From assembly GCA_017591395.1 (NCBI GenBank), contig WEDG01002907.1:101498-165497 (forward strand): a stretch of DNA of 64,000 bases, written 5' to 3'. A program made the position numbers and the translations under genes. A model generated the notes under the pieces. That model was not told the DNA's origin, did no database searches, and worked only from the letters and a program-made list of their open reading frames with translations. Source of the DNA: Schistocephalus solidus. Lineage: Eukaryota; Platyhelminthes; Cestoda; Diphyllobothriidea; Diphyllobothriidae. Shown in pieces: positions 1-12,545 of this stretch; within the stretch, counting starts at the first letter, position 1; every line of letters begins with the position of its first letter.

Positions 1-980
1 CTTGAGTGAATGGTCAAATCAAGAAAATTTCACTTTGAAATTTGTTTGTGCATAATGTTTGCTGTGACGAGAATTTGCATGCAGTTGGACCGCCACAAGC
101 GGCGACATCTATGACTGAACTATGGGGTGGACAGCAGCACCGGGAATCTATGCGTGACGTAGTTTATGGTGAAACAGACTTGTGCAGCATCTTGTGCAGA
201 CTTGTGCAGCATCCTACTCACCTCGACCCAACGGCAAAACAATATCAAGACGATCGGAGGTTTGTTTGGGCGCAGTAGCTGACAAAGTTAGGTAGCACAC
301 CTGTACATACCACACACGATCTGCTCCCTGTTTTTATGTAATATAACATTTTACTTGTAGTCCAGAGCTCGAACGAATGAGAATTTCATAGAGCTTACAG
401 TAAGAAGGACCAACTGTAGCCTGACATTCAGTCCTGAGGACAGCCTAAGCCCATCGATTGTGTTATACCCCTCCCCCAACAGGCCATGGGATTAGAAATG
501 CTACCCCCGCACGTAATACACTGGCCTTGTGCTGAATTTCAGGAAAGGTATGTATTCCAGTATCCTGATCCTAACGCTAACCACAATCTGAATCTTAACC
601 ATGACCCTTATATCCCTAGAATTCAGCACACAACCACCTGTATAACAGGGAGTTTCTTTTACCATAAAGGCCGTTCGTACCACATTTTTTTGCGCCAGAT
701 TTATTAACTTGTGCTCATGTACCATGGGAATGGACTCCCTATTGTCTACCTTGAACCTTCTCCCTTTCCTTTTCCATGAACCGGGCGAATGTCGGAACCG
801 GTCAATCAGGTGCTGATGAGCTTGGACCAATGTCTGCCAAGGCTAAACAGTCCCTCTACACGTACACTATGCGAACCGGTGAGGCCATACCAGGGGACAT
901 GGTTTAGTGAGCCGCGCAGGCTTTTACATGGAACGTTTTGCCTTCGATACTAGTGTTGGATCGCAGGCTTGGTGCTAGAG
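1..980. other. No gene recognised
   Basis: Short ORFs occur on both strands, none longer than about 110 codons and none resembling a known family. No repeat element was recognised here. Confidence 0.5.
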
Positions 981-984
981 TGAT

Positions 985-1460
985 ATTGTTCTATGTCGGG
1001 GGGGCGGAATTTGCATCTGAAGGTGTGTAAGTTCGCGTGTGGCGTAAGATGGGTTTGTGCGTATGCCCTCCATGCCCCTACAACGGGTCACGTGACAGGT
1101 GCGGTGGGTCAACATGAGAGCCAGATCAGGGCCCGGCAGGTGTTAGGGCAGATGTGCACCAATGAGAATGTCACACACGCGGGGACATTGTGGCCCGCAT
1201 TTTTGCAGATCTCTACCACAGCAACCCTATCCCGACCCCGGTCTCCTTGGCTTGGTCAGTACCCCGAATTCAGGTGAGGAGGGAAGAGAGAACGCGGTGC
1301 ATTTGTGCAAGTCAACAATTCCTACCAAATAGTGCACGCCCAAGTTACCATCCCTGCGCCAACCCTGCTGTGTGGCTACACCGTGTGATAGTTCAATTTC
1401 CTCCTGCGTTGTGGGTAGGTGAGACGGGAGTGACAGATGAAGGGGTTCGCTGCTCATAGC
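985..1460 (+). repeat. GC-rich interspersed repeat, copy 1
   Basis: The segment around 1340-1390 (caagttaccatccctgcgcc, then ctgctgtgtggctacaccgtg) matches the blocks at 40890-40940, 44370-44420 and 50125-50165. It therefore belongs to a dispersed family seen at least four times here. No protein is recognised in it; the ORFs crossing it are probably accidental in GC-rich sequence. The family could be non-autonomous or the non-coding end of a larger element. Confidence 0.55.
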
Positions 1461-4400
1461 AGGATGGTTTCCTAATCCAACAACCGGGTAGACGCATGAT
1501 TTGAACGTGCAGTCTCATTGGGGACAGGCTGGAACTGAGTCCACGTCGCTGATGAAAGGGACGATGGTGATTATGTTTGGGCATGTTGGCGAGAATTTCC
1601 CTGCTGGTGAGGATGATGGACATGGCGGTGGAATTTCTTATGAGGAGGAGCAGGTTTTTTGTTGTCATTTCAATGGGTACTGAGACGCTTAGCGAGGCCG
1701 GTGCGTACCAGGAATGATCATGAAGACACATCCAGGGCGGGCACCTTCATCGAAGTTGCACACCGACCATGTATGGCACCTGCTGTGTGGCCACCGCACT
1801 GAGTATGGCTCTCTGGAATCACATGCAAGATCTGTGTTAGGGTGGTACGAAGAAAAAGTATCCACCAGCTCCATCGATGCGTTTGTTGGTGACAGTCAGT
1901 AAGTTGATCTCACCAAATTACTGCTCGTTCTAACTGGTCTTGCTGAGATCCCTATATTAGCATACGCCAACTGGGTATTGCCCATTGAACGGTACTAGTG
2001 AGCTAAGAACCAACATCCAGCTGCCACAAGGGTCCCCGCCTGCTACCGGGTGAAGGTGCATCAACTATAAACGACCGACGCATACTGAGTAACCAATCGA
2101 TAAAGGTTTGTTAACTGCACTCATTTTGGGCCATATTGCTCTATTCTGCATAATTTTCAAGTTTTTCACTGACATCCATTAGCAGGCACCAGAAATGGAG
2201 TCGTCTTCTAAGCGGAGTTAAAAAAACCAAGATAGTTCAATTGCCGCGTTAAGTTAGGGTTCCTGCCCTCATTTTAAGGAAGCATACAAACGAGGGGTAT
2301 GACAACAATAGTTCCTTGGCTATGTCTATTCGGTTTTCAGAGCTACATTATCGGGGCCGCGTTAATTACGTCATAGTGCACTAAACTGCAGTGTGGCTTG
2401 GCCGCCCTCGGGTAGGTACGGGCACTTAAAGCTCATGTTTTAAGAGCGAGGGTAGAAGCTGTGTGTAAAGTCGCAAAAGGGGTGGACCAGAGTTCATGAC
2501 CATACGAAGGAAGGATGATGGGCATGTGGGAAATACGAAGGATTGGAGGGTGAAGGGTTCGTAAACTGACAAAAGGGAGGAAAGGGATAAGCAAGTGTAC
2601 GTATATCCTCTATCTGGGTTTTTTACACAAAGTTGCCCCACACAGTGCATGGCTCTGCAATCTATCCTGCATCCAGTTCGCTATGATCCTTTGAAGGTGC
2701 CTACCGCAACCGCCCCTACCGTCACTTGTTCGAGATCCAGATTTCAGCTTAAAGGCATGAATGAGGAACGTGAGTGCCGTTTATTATTTCGGTATTGGCC
2801 AAAGAAATATCATGAATTTGTTGGGATAGGCCATGTGGAGGATAACTAAAGTCAAGTCCACCGCATATATTTTGGTTTCAACTTTCGACATATGTATTTT
2901 TCGCATACTCGCATGCGTACTCACACGCAAAGTCATTTCATAGGTTTCTTGGGGACATATTCAAATACTGCCTGCTAGCGAATCTCAGATCCTATTTCTG
3001 TCATTTTTTACTTTTTTTCAATCTGTTTAAATAAAATGCCGTTGTTGAATTAAGCATCTAAATTCGGCCACAATAGAAAAAGTCAGCCAGGAATCTGAAA
3101 CCGTTAGGTGCACTGGGAAGCAGATCGATTTATTGGCTTCATTTCTCGTGATGAATGTCTTCTCGACAGGATTAGACACAAAAGTTCCTTTTTGGTGGGC
3201 CCGGGAAAGGTGCGTGATCATTTACATGGCAGTCCGGTTCAAGCACCTTTCTAATGCACTAGTAGCCGTCATTTGCACTTTTTGGCTATGTTTGCACATG
3301 TCCCTGACACCGTAGATGAGTGCTCGGAAGTGCAAACACGCCCAGCGGTAGTAGTTTGAAAAAAACGCGGTGATATCAGATAATTTGGTCGTACTAATTC
3401 ATAAATAGGCATGGGATATCGTCTTTGACGGATATATCTTAATGTCAGGATCAGAGAGACCAAACGCGTAAGCTTCTAATTTAAAAATTTTACTTTTAGA
3501 AAAATATGGAACTGAAATTTCGGTAAAATTTAAATTTAATGTTGTAATAAGTGGTTCGACAGAAGCCTACCTCTTATGAATAGTTTATGAATTAGTTTTT
3601 TCAACAATTTTCATGTACATATGAAGCGTAGAAACCGTACTTTCCCTACTTACTCTGTTAAATGGCATTACCTCGATTAATCTTTATAGAGATTGTCACC
3701 AAAAGAAAAAGAATGAACAAAAAATTTATGATTCAAAAATTGCATAGTCTAACAATGAGGTGTTTTTTTTAAGTAGTACAACGTTTTCTTGTTGGAACGG
3801 AATGCGAGTCACAGCCGTACATGATGTTTTCATCGAGCTTATTAAAAAAGCGCAGCCTGAGAAACCAAGGCCACCTTTTAATTGATTTTTTTTTATAGAT
3901 GAGCGTGGGACGTCATAATTAATTTATTTACTTTACAATTCATTCCCTAGAAACGACTGAAAACACAAATTGAATGCTTGACTCCATATGGTACTTGGAG
4001 CTCTTATGAGAAAAACAGAATCTTAACTATCGCAGCTCCTGTGAAGGCTGGAAAGCAGTCAATTTGCAGGAAAATCAAATAACGAGCATTTACGTTTTAA
4101 CTGCAGTTTTGAGGTTACCACCATCTTTTGACCAACAACTCTTTCAAGATAACGCATATAAAAAAACTAAAATTTAATTACGCGATCAAAATCAAATTGA
4201 ACCCAACTGTTTTTGATACTTCAAAGGAACAAAATAACGTTTGGCTTAAGCTCGGGCTCATAGAGGCATGCACTTCTGTCGGAAATAGCGTAACGTCATC
4301 AACCAAATTTTTCATTTCAACTGTAATAGCCTGCCTCGTTTAGCTCTGCGGGTATGACAATACGAGACGTCATAAATGACAAAAAGTTCACACAATTCTG
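1461..4400. other. Non-genic, increasingly AT-rich
   Basis: No coding segment is recognised. From about 3480 the sequence becomes AT-rich, with homopolymer runs and loose similarity to the AT-rich repeats seen elsewhere in the window. Confidence 0.4.
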
Positions 4401-4418
4401 CAAGAGCTTTGTGCGGAC

Positions 4419-5095
4419 GTGATAGGGTGGCGCACGCAGCCGTTCTACCTGCGCCTTCCTTTTAAGCCGCCGTGGTCACCCACTATAAAAGTGGTTATGC
4501 CTAGGCTGTTCAGTCCGCGCTCTTTACGAGCACAGCATCAAAATAGCAGCCCCCGTTATGCAGATTTCGCTGTTCGAAATCATTCGGAAGTAACAAACAA
4601 CAGGCAAAACCAGAGACATGACTTCGACCGAACACCGACACCTTGCTCGTTAGTAGTTGCTAGACGGACCTCGACACCAGAGTTGGTAATGGAAGATCTT
4701 GAACGTACTATTTTAGGGTCTTTGTTCAAAATCATGCGTCTCCGCAAATGGCTACCAAAAAGGGCATGCGATGAAATCGTCAGTAGGGAAAATGAATGCT
4801 TGTTCGGTTAAAACCACACCCTTACACGTCACCATATGGAAGAAGTTACTCTGTTAAATTTTCTACGGAATTATACTCTTTTGCGCTCTTGATTCAGCTT
4901 GCGATGCACAACCAAAATCGCTGCGAAATCAAGGATCGCATTCGATTTCACTCAAATCTGGCCTTGCGCACTCTGTGTGGAACTTCTTCTGCAAAATTCA
5001 TGAAAGTTGTTGTTGAGTTCGTAGCTTTAAAAATTGGTTGTATTCCTGGCATTGTGGACGAGAGTGTCTTGTCACTGAATAAAATATTTAACTAA
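4419..5095 (+). other. Two overlapping ORFs of unknown nature
   Basis: A 130-codon frame (4419-4811) and a 99-codon frame (4796-5095) overlap by 16 bases in different registers. A TATA-like element (cactataaaagtgg) lies at about 4480, inside the first frame. Neither translation is recognised; the first is rich in Arg and Pro, the second has no clear domain. The frameshifted layout could be the remains of a transposon ORF or a host gene with an unseen intron. The reported starts need not be real. Confidence 0.2.
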
Positions 5096-5779
5096 ATTTA
5101 CTGCGTTTAAAAAAGGAACAATGAAGGTAAGATTTCCTCACTCTTTTTAGCCCGAAGTAAAAGCAAATTTGGCAACTCCAGTTTGGGTTGTCTTTTATAA
5201 AATGTGCTAAGTGAGTAAGCCATAAGATAAGAAGTAAGGGGTGAAACATATCACAACGACCGTTTTCTTCGCTATCCGCTGCTTGAAGCTTTGCGACCAC
5301 ATGACAAAGGAATGTTTGCAGAACATTTCGAAGGACATAAACGAACTATACCGAACGACGAGTGACCGATAGATGGTAGTGTAGAAGAGACTTATGTGAG
5401 TGGCTCGTAGGTCACACGCGTGAAGGGGCAATTAACGAGAGGCTGCAGTGCATTGAAAGGATGCACTGGCATGCCTAGATGTCAATCCTCACGTTGCATC
5501 AGCCATCTTTTCCAATCTCAGCACCCGTTGGTTGATAGCCTCTGACAATGGGACAGGAAAGAGAGAATAAGGCAAACTTTGTGAATTTATCCTCACGGCA
5601 TATCAACATACCCCTCGCCATAAACAAATCTGACGCGCTGGAATCTATCAGAAACACCAATAATCGTGATTTGGATGGTTTGTTAGCGGCACACTCTCAC
5701 GGCCGTCGGCGTTGCCACTTACTACTGTCGTTTTCGATTCATCCGGAGTGCGCGACTAACTTCCGGCATTCGACACATT
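5096..5779. other. No gene recognised
   Basis: Short ORFs occur on both strands with no family resemblance. The segment leads into the Penelope-like element that follows. Confidence 0.35.
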
Positions 5780-6836
5780 AATGCCCGTGAAAATCCTTAG
5801 AGAACTATTGACGCGATGCACACAAGATGTCCAGTTCCTCTGTAACGGTCATTTATGCAAGCAGATAGACGGTGTTGCGATGGGTTAACCGCTTGGACCG
5901 TTTCTCGCAAAGGTTTTCGTGGGCAACATCGAGAATATGTGTCCAAAGGACACGATAAATGAACTCGAATTTTATGGTCGGTATGTGGATGACGTCTTCT
6001 ACCTGACGGATCATTACACCGATACTGACACCCTGCTCCGAAACTTTAACAGCGTGCATCCCTCGGTAAATTTTTCTGCAGAATTTCAGGTGGATAATGA
6101 AACCACGTTCATCGATGTCCTTCCACACTAACAAGGTGATGAAGCAATCCAGGGTAGAGTATTCCAAAAGAAAACCTAGATGGGACAATGCATTAATTTT
6201 TACAGTTATGTTCCACTTAATATGTAAAAAAATATACTCCAGGGAATTATAGCTAGAGTGTGACGCAACCGCTCTCCTGAAACTGTTGAAGCAGAGCTCC
6301 AGCAGCTGCAGAACACGCTTCGTGAAAACGGATACCCATAGAGATTCATCCTCCGAAGTATGAGGGAACGCACCACAAAACCTTCCACCTTAACTGCAGG
6401 AAAGAAAGATCAGTTCATAAGACTGCCCTTCGTAGGGGGTAAACAAGCGACCTTCTAAGACGATGTCTGAAGACAGCGTCATGAGCGCTTTCCCCGCAGC
6501 AAACCTACGGGTATTCTTCGCGAATTCTCCCCTCCTACACGAGGGAGGTAAAGACTGACTCATGTCAAAGGCCACATCGATGTGCATTTATTTGTTCGTT
6601 TGCCCTGTGTAGTGGCATATATTGGCCGTACAATGGGGCGCCTGGAAAAGAGGATACGCGAATACGCACCTGTCTGGCTAGGCAAAGGTGAAATTAGATT
6701 CATCTCGAGTTCTATTCTCGCACATCTAGTTGATGCCAATCACCTAGTCCAGCCCAACAAGGCCTTTCCGGTTGTTTACCGCACACCAGCCAATTTATCT
6801 AAAGACCTGCGTGAACGGGTGCTTGCAACAGCCTAG
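5780..6836 (+). mobile_element. Penelope-like retroelement fragment (RT plus GIY-YIG), decayed
   Basis: The plus-strand translation carries, in order: the end of an RT core with GVAMG, a stop, then PLGPFLAKVFVG at about 5870-5920; the catalytic box YGRYVDDVFYLTDHY at about 5973-6017; an RT thumb-like segment ending TLRENGYP at about 6340; and a C-terminal segment with VAYIGRTMGRLEKRIREY at about 6610-6665 resembling a GIY-YIG endonuclease. This order is characteristic of Penelope-like elements. The frame holds several stops (for example after GVAMG, where such elements usually have a serine, and after DVLPH at 6131) and the N-terminal part is missing. It is a 5'-truncated dead copy, although its YVDD box is intact. 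Confidence 0.85.
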
Positions 6837-7289
6837 GCATTGGCGATACGGCTAACGAAACCAGTGCGGTGTTGTCAGGAGACGCTAATACAGGCGTTCT
6901 CTATTCCGGGGCCGACGACGACTTCGGGTGGTGTACACACGCCGTGCCCACCCCTGATAAGTTTTCAACTCAGTGACAGTGACGTTTATCCTCCTCCTAG
7001 ACCTCCGAACATCGCTCACACCTTACTCCCACCTCCCCCAGTTTCAATGACGTCAACAGGTTGACCACGCCATGCAGGTGGTGTGGGAACAATCGATATT
7101 TACAAATAGAAGCTGAGGCACCCTGTCAACCCCTCACATTTCCATTAACCGTGTAATTGTACAGCCCCGATGAAGAAAGAGCGAAAACACGTGTTTGCCG
7201 TCCGGACCGATAAACCCCAATCTGACGCAGGTCCGATCTGACGTTTGCCTAGCGAGAACGCTTACTATAACTGCTTGCGGTGTTATCTC

Positions 7290-7610
7290 CTGAAATGTTG
7301 ACCGAAATTTGGAGGTGTTTTCGATTCAAAAAGATTAGTTAAGAGGGGTTGTCATAGTAATTGTCATGCGGCCTAATCCTAAAATATTTAAGTTACGGTT
7401 GGATGCCCGCTTTTAAATGAAGTGCTTTCCGGCCACCTGCAAATTGTATACTATGTGAATGCTGAATTCTTAAGTAAGCTGAATTTTCCCGTTGATTTTC
7501 GACGCACTTATAATTTCAAATATTATTTTTTATCGATAGCACGCAAGGCAATATTCGTTCTTGGCCTCATTTGATAGGAACTTACGCCCTAACAAATGAA
7601 ATGCAGGATT
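7290..7610 (+). repeat. AT-rich interspersed repeat, copy 1
   Basis: The block around gcccgcttttaaatgaagtg, then ccggccacctgcaaattgta (about 7405-7450) matches the blocks at about 24385-24435, 32010-32060 and 33945-33980. It is followed by a similar AT-rich tail containing a version of aaattcaaatat. No coding capacity is seen. Confidence 0.5.
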
Positions 7611-8451
7611 GTTGCCCTGTCGGTTACGATCGTGTATACTAACACTCGTTGGGAGAGGTTGTAAAACCAAACACGTTTGTGCGTCCCACATAGACAGATC
7701 GTGTAGATTTGTCAGTCATCGGAGAAAGGCGGGCGAGAGAGAAAAATATGCGGTAGGTGGCGTACTAGTGTGGATCACTATAAACTAGGGCATCATTCAC
7801 GGCCCTACGCCAATTGCGTGGTGCACACAGTAAAAGACGTCGCTTGCGATGGGCGAAGTTTCCGGTGGCTGCGTCACCAGCCCAAGTAGCAAAAGTCTAC
7901 TGCCGATTTACTAATAATCATTGCACGTTTTGGGAAGAAAACCGACAGATTATTCAGCGATGTGAAGGTCTTTCAATCTTCAGTAAAAATGTTCGTTAAA
8001 TCCTCTAGGTTTCCGGTCAGAAAAGATAATGCATAAAGAATGAAGGTATCAGCAACACCCTCATCGTGGTAATAAAATTGTCCCTTGTGCTGAACTGAAC
8101 TTGTCTTAACTCGGGTCCCTTAGAGGAAACACCACTAGAGCCTTGAGTGGAGGAAATAAAAGGTCTTAAGAGGACGACTTAAATTAAGTAGATTGTAATT
8201 GATGGACATTTCTGGCCTTTCTGTTGGTCTGAATAACTCCCATTCAACTGTACTGCTCTTATTCGAGGCTGTTAAAGTAATTATTCATTTTTAGCCAGTA
8301 CGGAGTTGCAGGTAAATTACAATTATGAACATCTTGACTATGCTTCTTTAGATGCGGATGAATCCACAAATGCATGAAAGGCGGCATACAGAACGTCATC
8401 TTGGGATCCGGTGTATTCATTCGTGGTTACAAATATTTCCACAAACTACGC

Positions 8452-8945
8452 TCTAATGCAGTGAGTTAGAGTTTTGGAATTCTAATCAAGAGGTCACGGG
8501 TCAGAGCCTCGGGTGGAGCACCACCTGGGGTTGGGTATGACTCGCAAATGGCGGGTACTGAGTCAAAAATGGCCATTTTAGTCTCCTTGTCTTTGTCGGC
8601 ATTGCTTATCTGCCTTTACTACTACTAGGACTACTACTACTACTACCACTACTACCACCACTACTACTGCTACTAATAATACTACAACAACAACAACTAC
8701 TACTACTACTACTAATATTACTACTACAACTCCTACGACTACTACTACTTCGTCTACTACTACTACTACTTCTAATACTACAACAACAACAACTACTACT
8801 ACTAGTACAACTACTACTAATAATAATAATACTACTACGATCACTAGGACTACTAGCCACTGTGCTGCTGCTGGCGGGGCTCGAGAGAGAGCCTCAAGGC
8901 AGAGCGGAACGAGTGAGTCCCGTAACCGATTGGTGAGTGTTCATC
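8452..8945 (+). repeat. tRNA-Arg-derived SINE with internal trinucleotide microsatellite
   Basis: The left part (8452-8612) has a degenerate tRNA-like head (gttagagttttggaattcta, then cgggtcagagcctcggg) and the family body (gggttgggtatgactc, aatggccattttagtctcc, gtctttgtc). The right part (8865-8945) is the family 3' segment: gctgctggcggggctc, then gagtcccgtaaccgattggt. Between them sit about 230 bp of mostly (TAC)n/(ACT)n. Other copies (53110-53340, 60585-60785) have only about 30 bp at this point, so the microsatellite expanded inside the SINE. Confidence 0.75.
8613..8852. repeat. (TAC)n trinucleotide microsatellite, interrupted
   Basis: About 240 bp of TAC/ACT triplets with ACA and AAT interruptions. 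It gives low-complexity open frames on the minus strand (poly-Val or poly-Ser) that should not be taken for genes. Confidence 0.95.
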
Positions 8946-9014
8946 AAGCAACTGCGGTTTTGCTTGTACGCCGCTTATAGACATAGTTATTTAGCAATGA
9001 GATGCGTTATTCAA

Positions 9015-9100
9015 TCGACCATTTCTGGCTTATTAGCCGTCGTCAGTCAGCCTTACCTAAACCCTTGTTTTTGTTCTCTCTGTCCATCGAAATCTTCACA
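9015..9100 (-). repeat. tRNA-Arg SINE fragment, inverted
   Basis: The segment ccatttctggcttattagcc, then gtcagtcagccttacctaaa is the reverse complement of the SINE body. It sits tail-to-tail with the plus-strand copy at 8452-8945. The tRNA-like head is not clear. Confidence 0.6.
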
Positions 9101-10240
9101 AATGCACGGGAGTTGAATGAGAGCTGGACGCTAGGTAATACTGCCGTGGGTGACCCAATCAGTCTGTTGTAAAAAGTTAATTAAAATGACATTTTACTCT
9201 TTATAACTTCCCAAAAAGTCCAGGTAGCAGAGTAGGACAACCTACAGTATATTTGCTATCTCATGAGTGGTCAACCGAAATTCTGAAATAAGTTTTCGTT
9301 TTATAAAGATTACTTAAGTACGATTGTAATAGTAATCATTCTCCAGCATTAACTCTAATCATTCCAGCATTTAACTGATTCAGCTGCTGAAGGTTTCGCC
9401 ATACGCACTCCTGATGACTGGAAGTATCACAGTCCTTCTCCCAAGCCAAATCAATCTTCCCTGATAACAGATTTTACCGCGCTTTTTTATCGCGCAAACC
9501 AATGAGCAAACGCTGATCGCGCATTACTTGCTCGAATTTGTCTGCCTAGATCTCTTTATATCTGCAGTCCTGGATGACGAGAGTCAGATTTGTAATAAAA
9601 TCACCTGTGCATTAACTGGATTCCTGATATATCTCAAAAAACGATAGCAGCTAAGAAACATACTGTCTATTCCGCCCCAAACCATCTCGAGCTTTATGAA
9701 TGCCTCTTGCAACTTAAGGGCGTCCAAGTCCCGATGTCCAAACTCTGCGAGATGGGTTCGGACTAGTTTCCACTTAGATTATATTTCTAGTGTAATCGAT
9801 GGTGAAAACATCGGAATCAGTTCAATATAATCCTTAAATGTCTTTCTTCCTAGTAACTTTGAGTCATTTTAAGGTTTTAGAGCGTTTTTCGACCAGAAGG
9901 GTAACTGTGAAGGCAGTAATGAGGCCATGGTCCGTAAACTGTGTCGTCAATATAATGGAATGTAGAAGACTCAGAAAAGACACATGAACAAGTTTGCAAA
10001 AGCTGTCAAGCAGAAGTCTTCCTGGAAAGATCTAAGAACATGCTCTGATACATAAAATCAACAATTTTGACCACATCTACTATTTTGAAATGTCTTACGA
10101 GGTAATACATTTTGTGCACGTTGCGATCATTTTTAAAATCATAAAAACAACCAGATTAAAATAATGGAATAATAATATATATATTTTTCCTTGTCAGACA
10201 CAAAGCATCCGCGAGAAGACGGAGAAGCACTGTCATCTAC
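9101..10240. other. No gene recognised
   Basis: AT-rich sequence with only short ORFs. The stretch near 9280-9350 loosely resembles the left flank of the AT-rich repeat at about 7300. Confidence 0.35.
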
Positions 10241-10650
10241 CGACGGGTGTGATAGAGGAGGAGGCAAAGCCAGTTTCTGGAAAAAAATATTTATTCTGGG
10301 CTGACAGAAAACAGCAGATCTCAAGCTCATCAACTCTCGTCTATTTATTGAGTTCTCGGGATTCTCGAACATTACAACCAATCGTGATGGAGAGCGTTCT
10401 GGATCTTTCTGGCCTGCAACGTGGCTCGAATTGTTTGGTCGCCTCTCACGCTGGAAACCCCTCACAGAAACTTCTCGAATTTGGGCCACACCCGTGCGTG
10501 GGGGCTTGACGCGTGCTCGGTGCAGCGGCGCATACTGATTGGTTGTCTGGTCGCCTGCGCATTTTTCTCAGCCGGCTTGGTCTATTTCGGTGTGCGTCAT
10601 CACGTGCCATTTCGACCTTAGGCCACGACAACTGCGGATCCCGTCTCCGT
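10241..10650 (-). mobile_element. LTR-like repeat, copy 1 (reverse orientation)
   Basis: Reverse complement of the 27956-28354 repeat. Shared blocks include gtgatagaggaggaggcaaa, tttattctgggctgaca, ttgagttctcggg, the segment reading tcagccggcttggtctattt, and cccgtctcc. One end diverges, so the copy is old or truncated. The short ORFs across it have no recognised product. Confidence 0.6.
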
Positions 10651-12090
10651 AACAAGCACTTGCTCATCTGAGGAGGAAAATCCGTTAGCTGTATAACAAG
10701 AAAGTTCGGATTTGGCGAGCTTTATTATGCTTAATGTTTTAACACCTTTTGGGCGCTGTCAATCTCAGTGCAAGTTACTACAGTAGCTGATTTGTATCTG
10801 AATAATTTCAGGAGATAAATTTATAACAGCGGCGAACGCATCAGACGCTGAAATGCTTGAGGGGATCGGGTCAGTTTCGGTGGTAAGGTGGTTGACAGGA
10901 ATCCTGTTTGTTCGATTCACCCCGTGTATTTATTTTGATGGTCGCTATAACCTGAAATTCAAAATAATAAAAATTATACGTATTTGCAGCTGACCTCGAG
11001 GGACTTGCAGCAATAAGAGCACATAAGTCTTTTCGCTTATCACACAATAGTACCTTTATTAAATAAATAAATAAATGCGATTAATATCAGTTTACAGGTA
11101 ATGTCAGAAGAAATATACAGTGGAGATAAGGCTAACAGTAAAAAAACATCAAAAGGAATAAATTTATTCATTTTTCCTAAATCAAAGTCCTATAGGGAAG
11201 AAAACGACTGCCCGTCTGATGTTAGCAGTTCGGCACAGGGAAGGGTTAGCACAATTGATATGAATATTCAGTCTCCTTTCCTTTTCACGGAACCGGGACT
11301 TTGCAAAATGTAAGGGTGCATCCGCGAATGGTTTCTCGTTGTCTGCAGAAGGATTCACCGGCAGCGGGCTGCACAAACAGCACCATTGTCCAGAACTTAA
11401 GACAAAGGTCTACGTTTGGAGGACACGCCAGAAGATATATTTAACTTTGTAGTCACTCAGAATTCGTAAATGATATTCTGAATACCAAAACTAGTCATTT
11501 GTCTCTGAAATAAAGAATACTTTTGCATGTGTTTTATATTCCTGTGAAGCTTATTTCACGTTGCAATGGCGTTGCCCGAAAAAAATGACGATACATAACT
11601 GTGCTTATCAAAAGAAGAATTAAAAACATCACCATACATGTTCGACATATGGAATGATAATTGGAACACTAGTTCAAATAAGGTAAGTTTGCTGAGCAAT
11701 AGGTATGCTCGGGGATAACATAGTTAAATCGTTCGGTTTTTGGTGCAACATGCAGTTATGAAGGTTATGTTTTACCGTTTCCGCAGACCGCCCTGACACA
11801 AACACCCCATGCCAATTATTCTTACGATCTAACGTGCAGTTTGAGAAAAAAATGCTCTCTAAAATGCTATAATCCTTGTAGCTCACATAGATTGACATGT
11901 TTCGAATGTAGGTTTGTTATAGTGTCTATTAGAAGAAGGTCACTGTAATGAAAGAATTTATGGGAACGCATGGGAACAGCCTCATCAGGCTCTTTTAAAT
12001 TGCCTCAAATTCAGAGGCGAGTTTTTGGACGTTTAAGGTCTTCTTGTTGCAACTTTTTTTGCGATTTCATATTTTATCGAAGTTTTGTAC
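10651..12090. other. No gene recognised
   Basis: AT-rich sequence with short ORFs only, lying beyond the 3' end of the CR1-like element. Confidence 0.4.
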
Positions 12091-12114
12091 GGTGAGTTGT
12101 ACTACGATATAATT

Positions 12115-12145
12115 CAGTATAATTCAGTATATATAAGGGAGATAG
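12115..12145 (-). repeat. Short tandem repeat at the CR1-like element 3' end
   Basis: On the minus strand the 3' untranslated region runs into actgaattat repeated about 2.5 times. Short 3'-terminal repeats are usual for CR1-clade elements, so this probably marks the insertion edge. Confidence 0.55.
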
Positions 12146-12545
12146 GCAGAGCCTTTGAAAACCCTATTTACAGATAGACGCTAGCAAAACAAGCAAATGT
12201 TACATGGCGATAGTCGTTTTAGTATATCAATCATTGCTGTCGACTAATTATATGTTCATCAAGTAAAAATGCATCAAGTCTTCTTTTAAACATTTCAACG
12301 CTTTCAGCCTGAACAACTGAGGCTGGCAGTTTGTTCCATTCGTCAATCACCCGCTGGGAAAAGAAGTTGGCCCGCACTTCAAGTTTGGCGTGATTTCTTT
12401 TTCAGTTTGTATTGGTGACCTCGAAGACTTGTCATGTTTGCCAATTCAAAAAAGTTGGCCATCTGAAGAGCACAATCAACTCCTCTGACCAGTTTGAAGG
12501 CTAAGATCATATCCCCTCTGTATTGCCTATAAGAGAGGAAAAATT

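Noticed and set aside
8578..8860. Poly-Val and poly-Ser open frames on the minus strand
   Set aside because: They are translations of the (TAC)n microsatellite.
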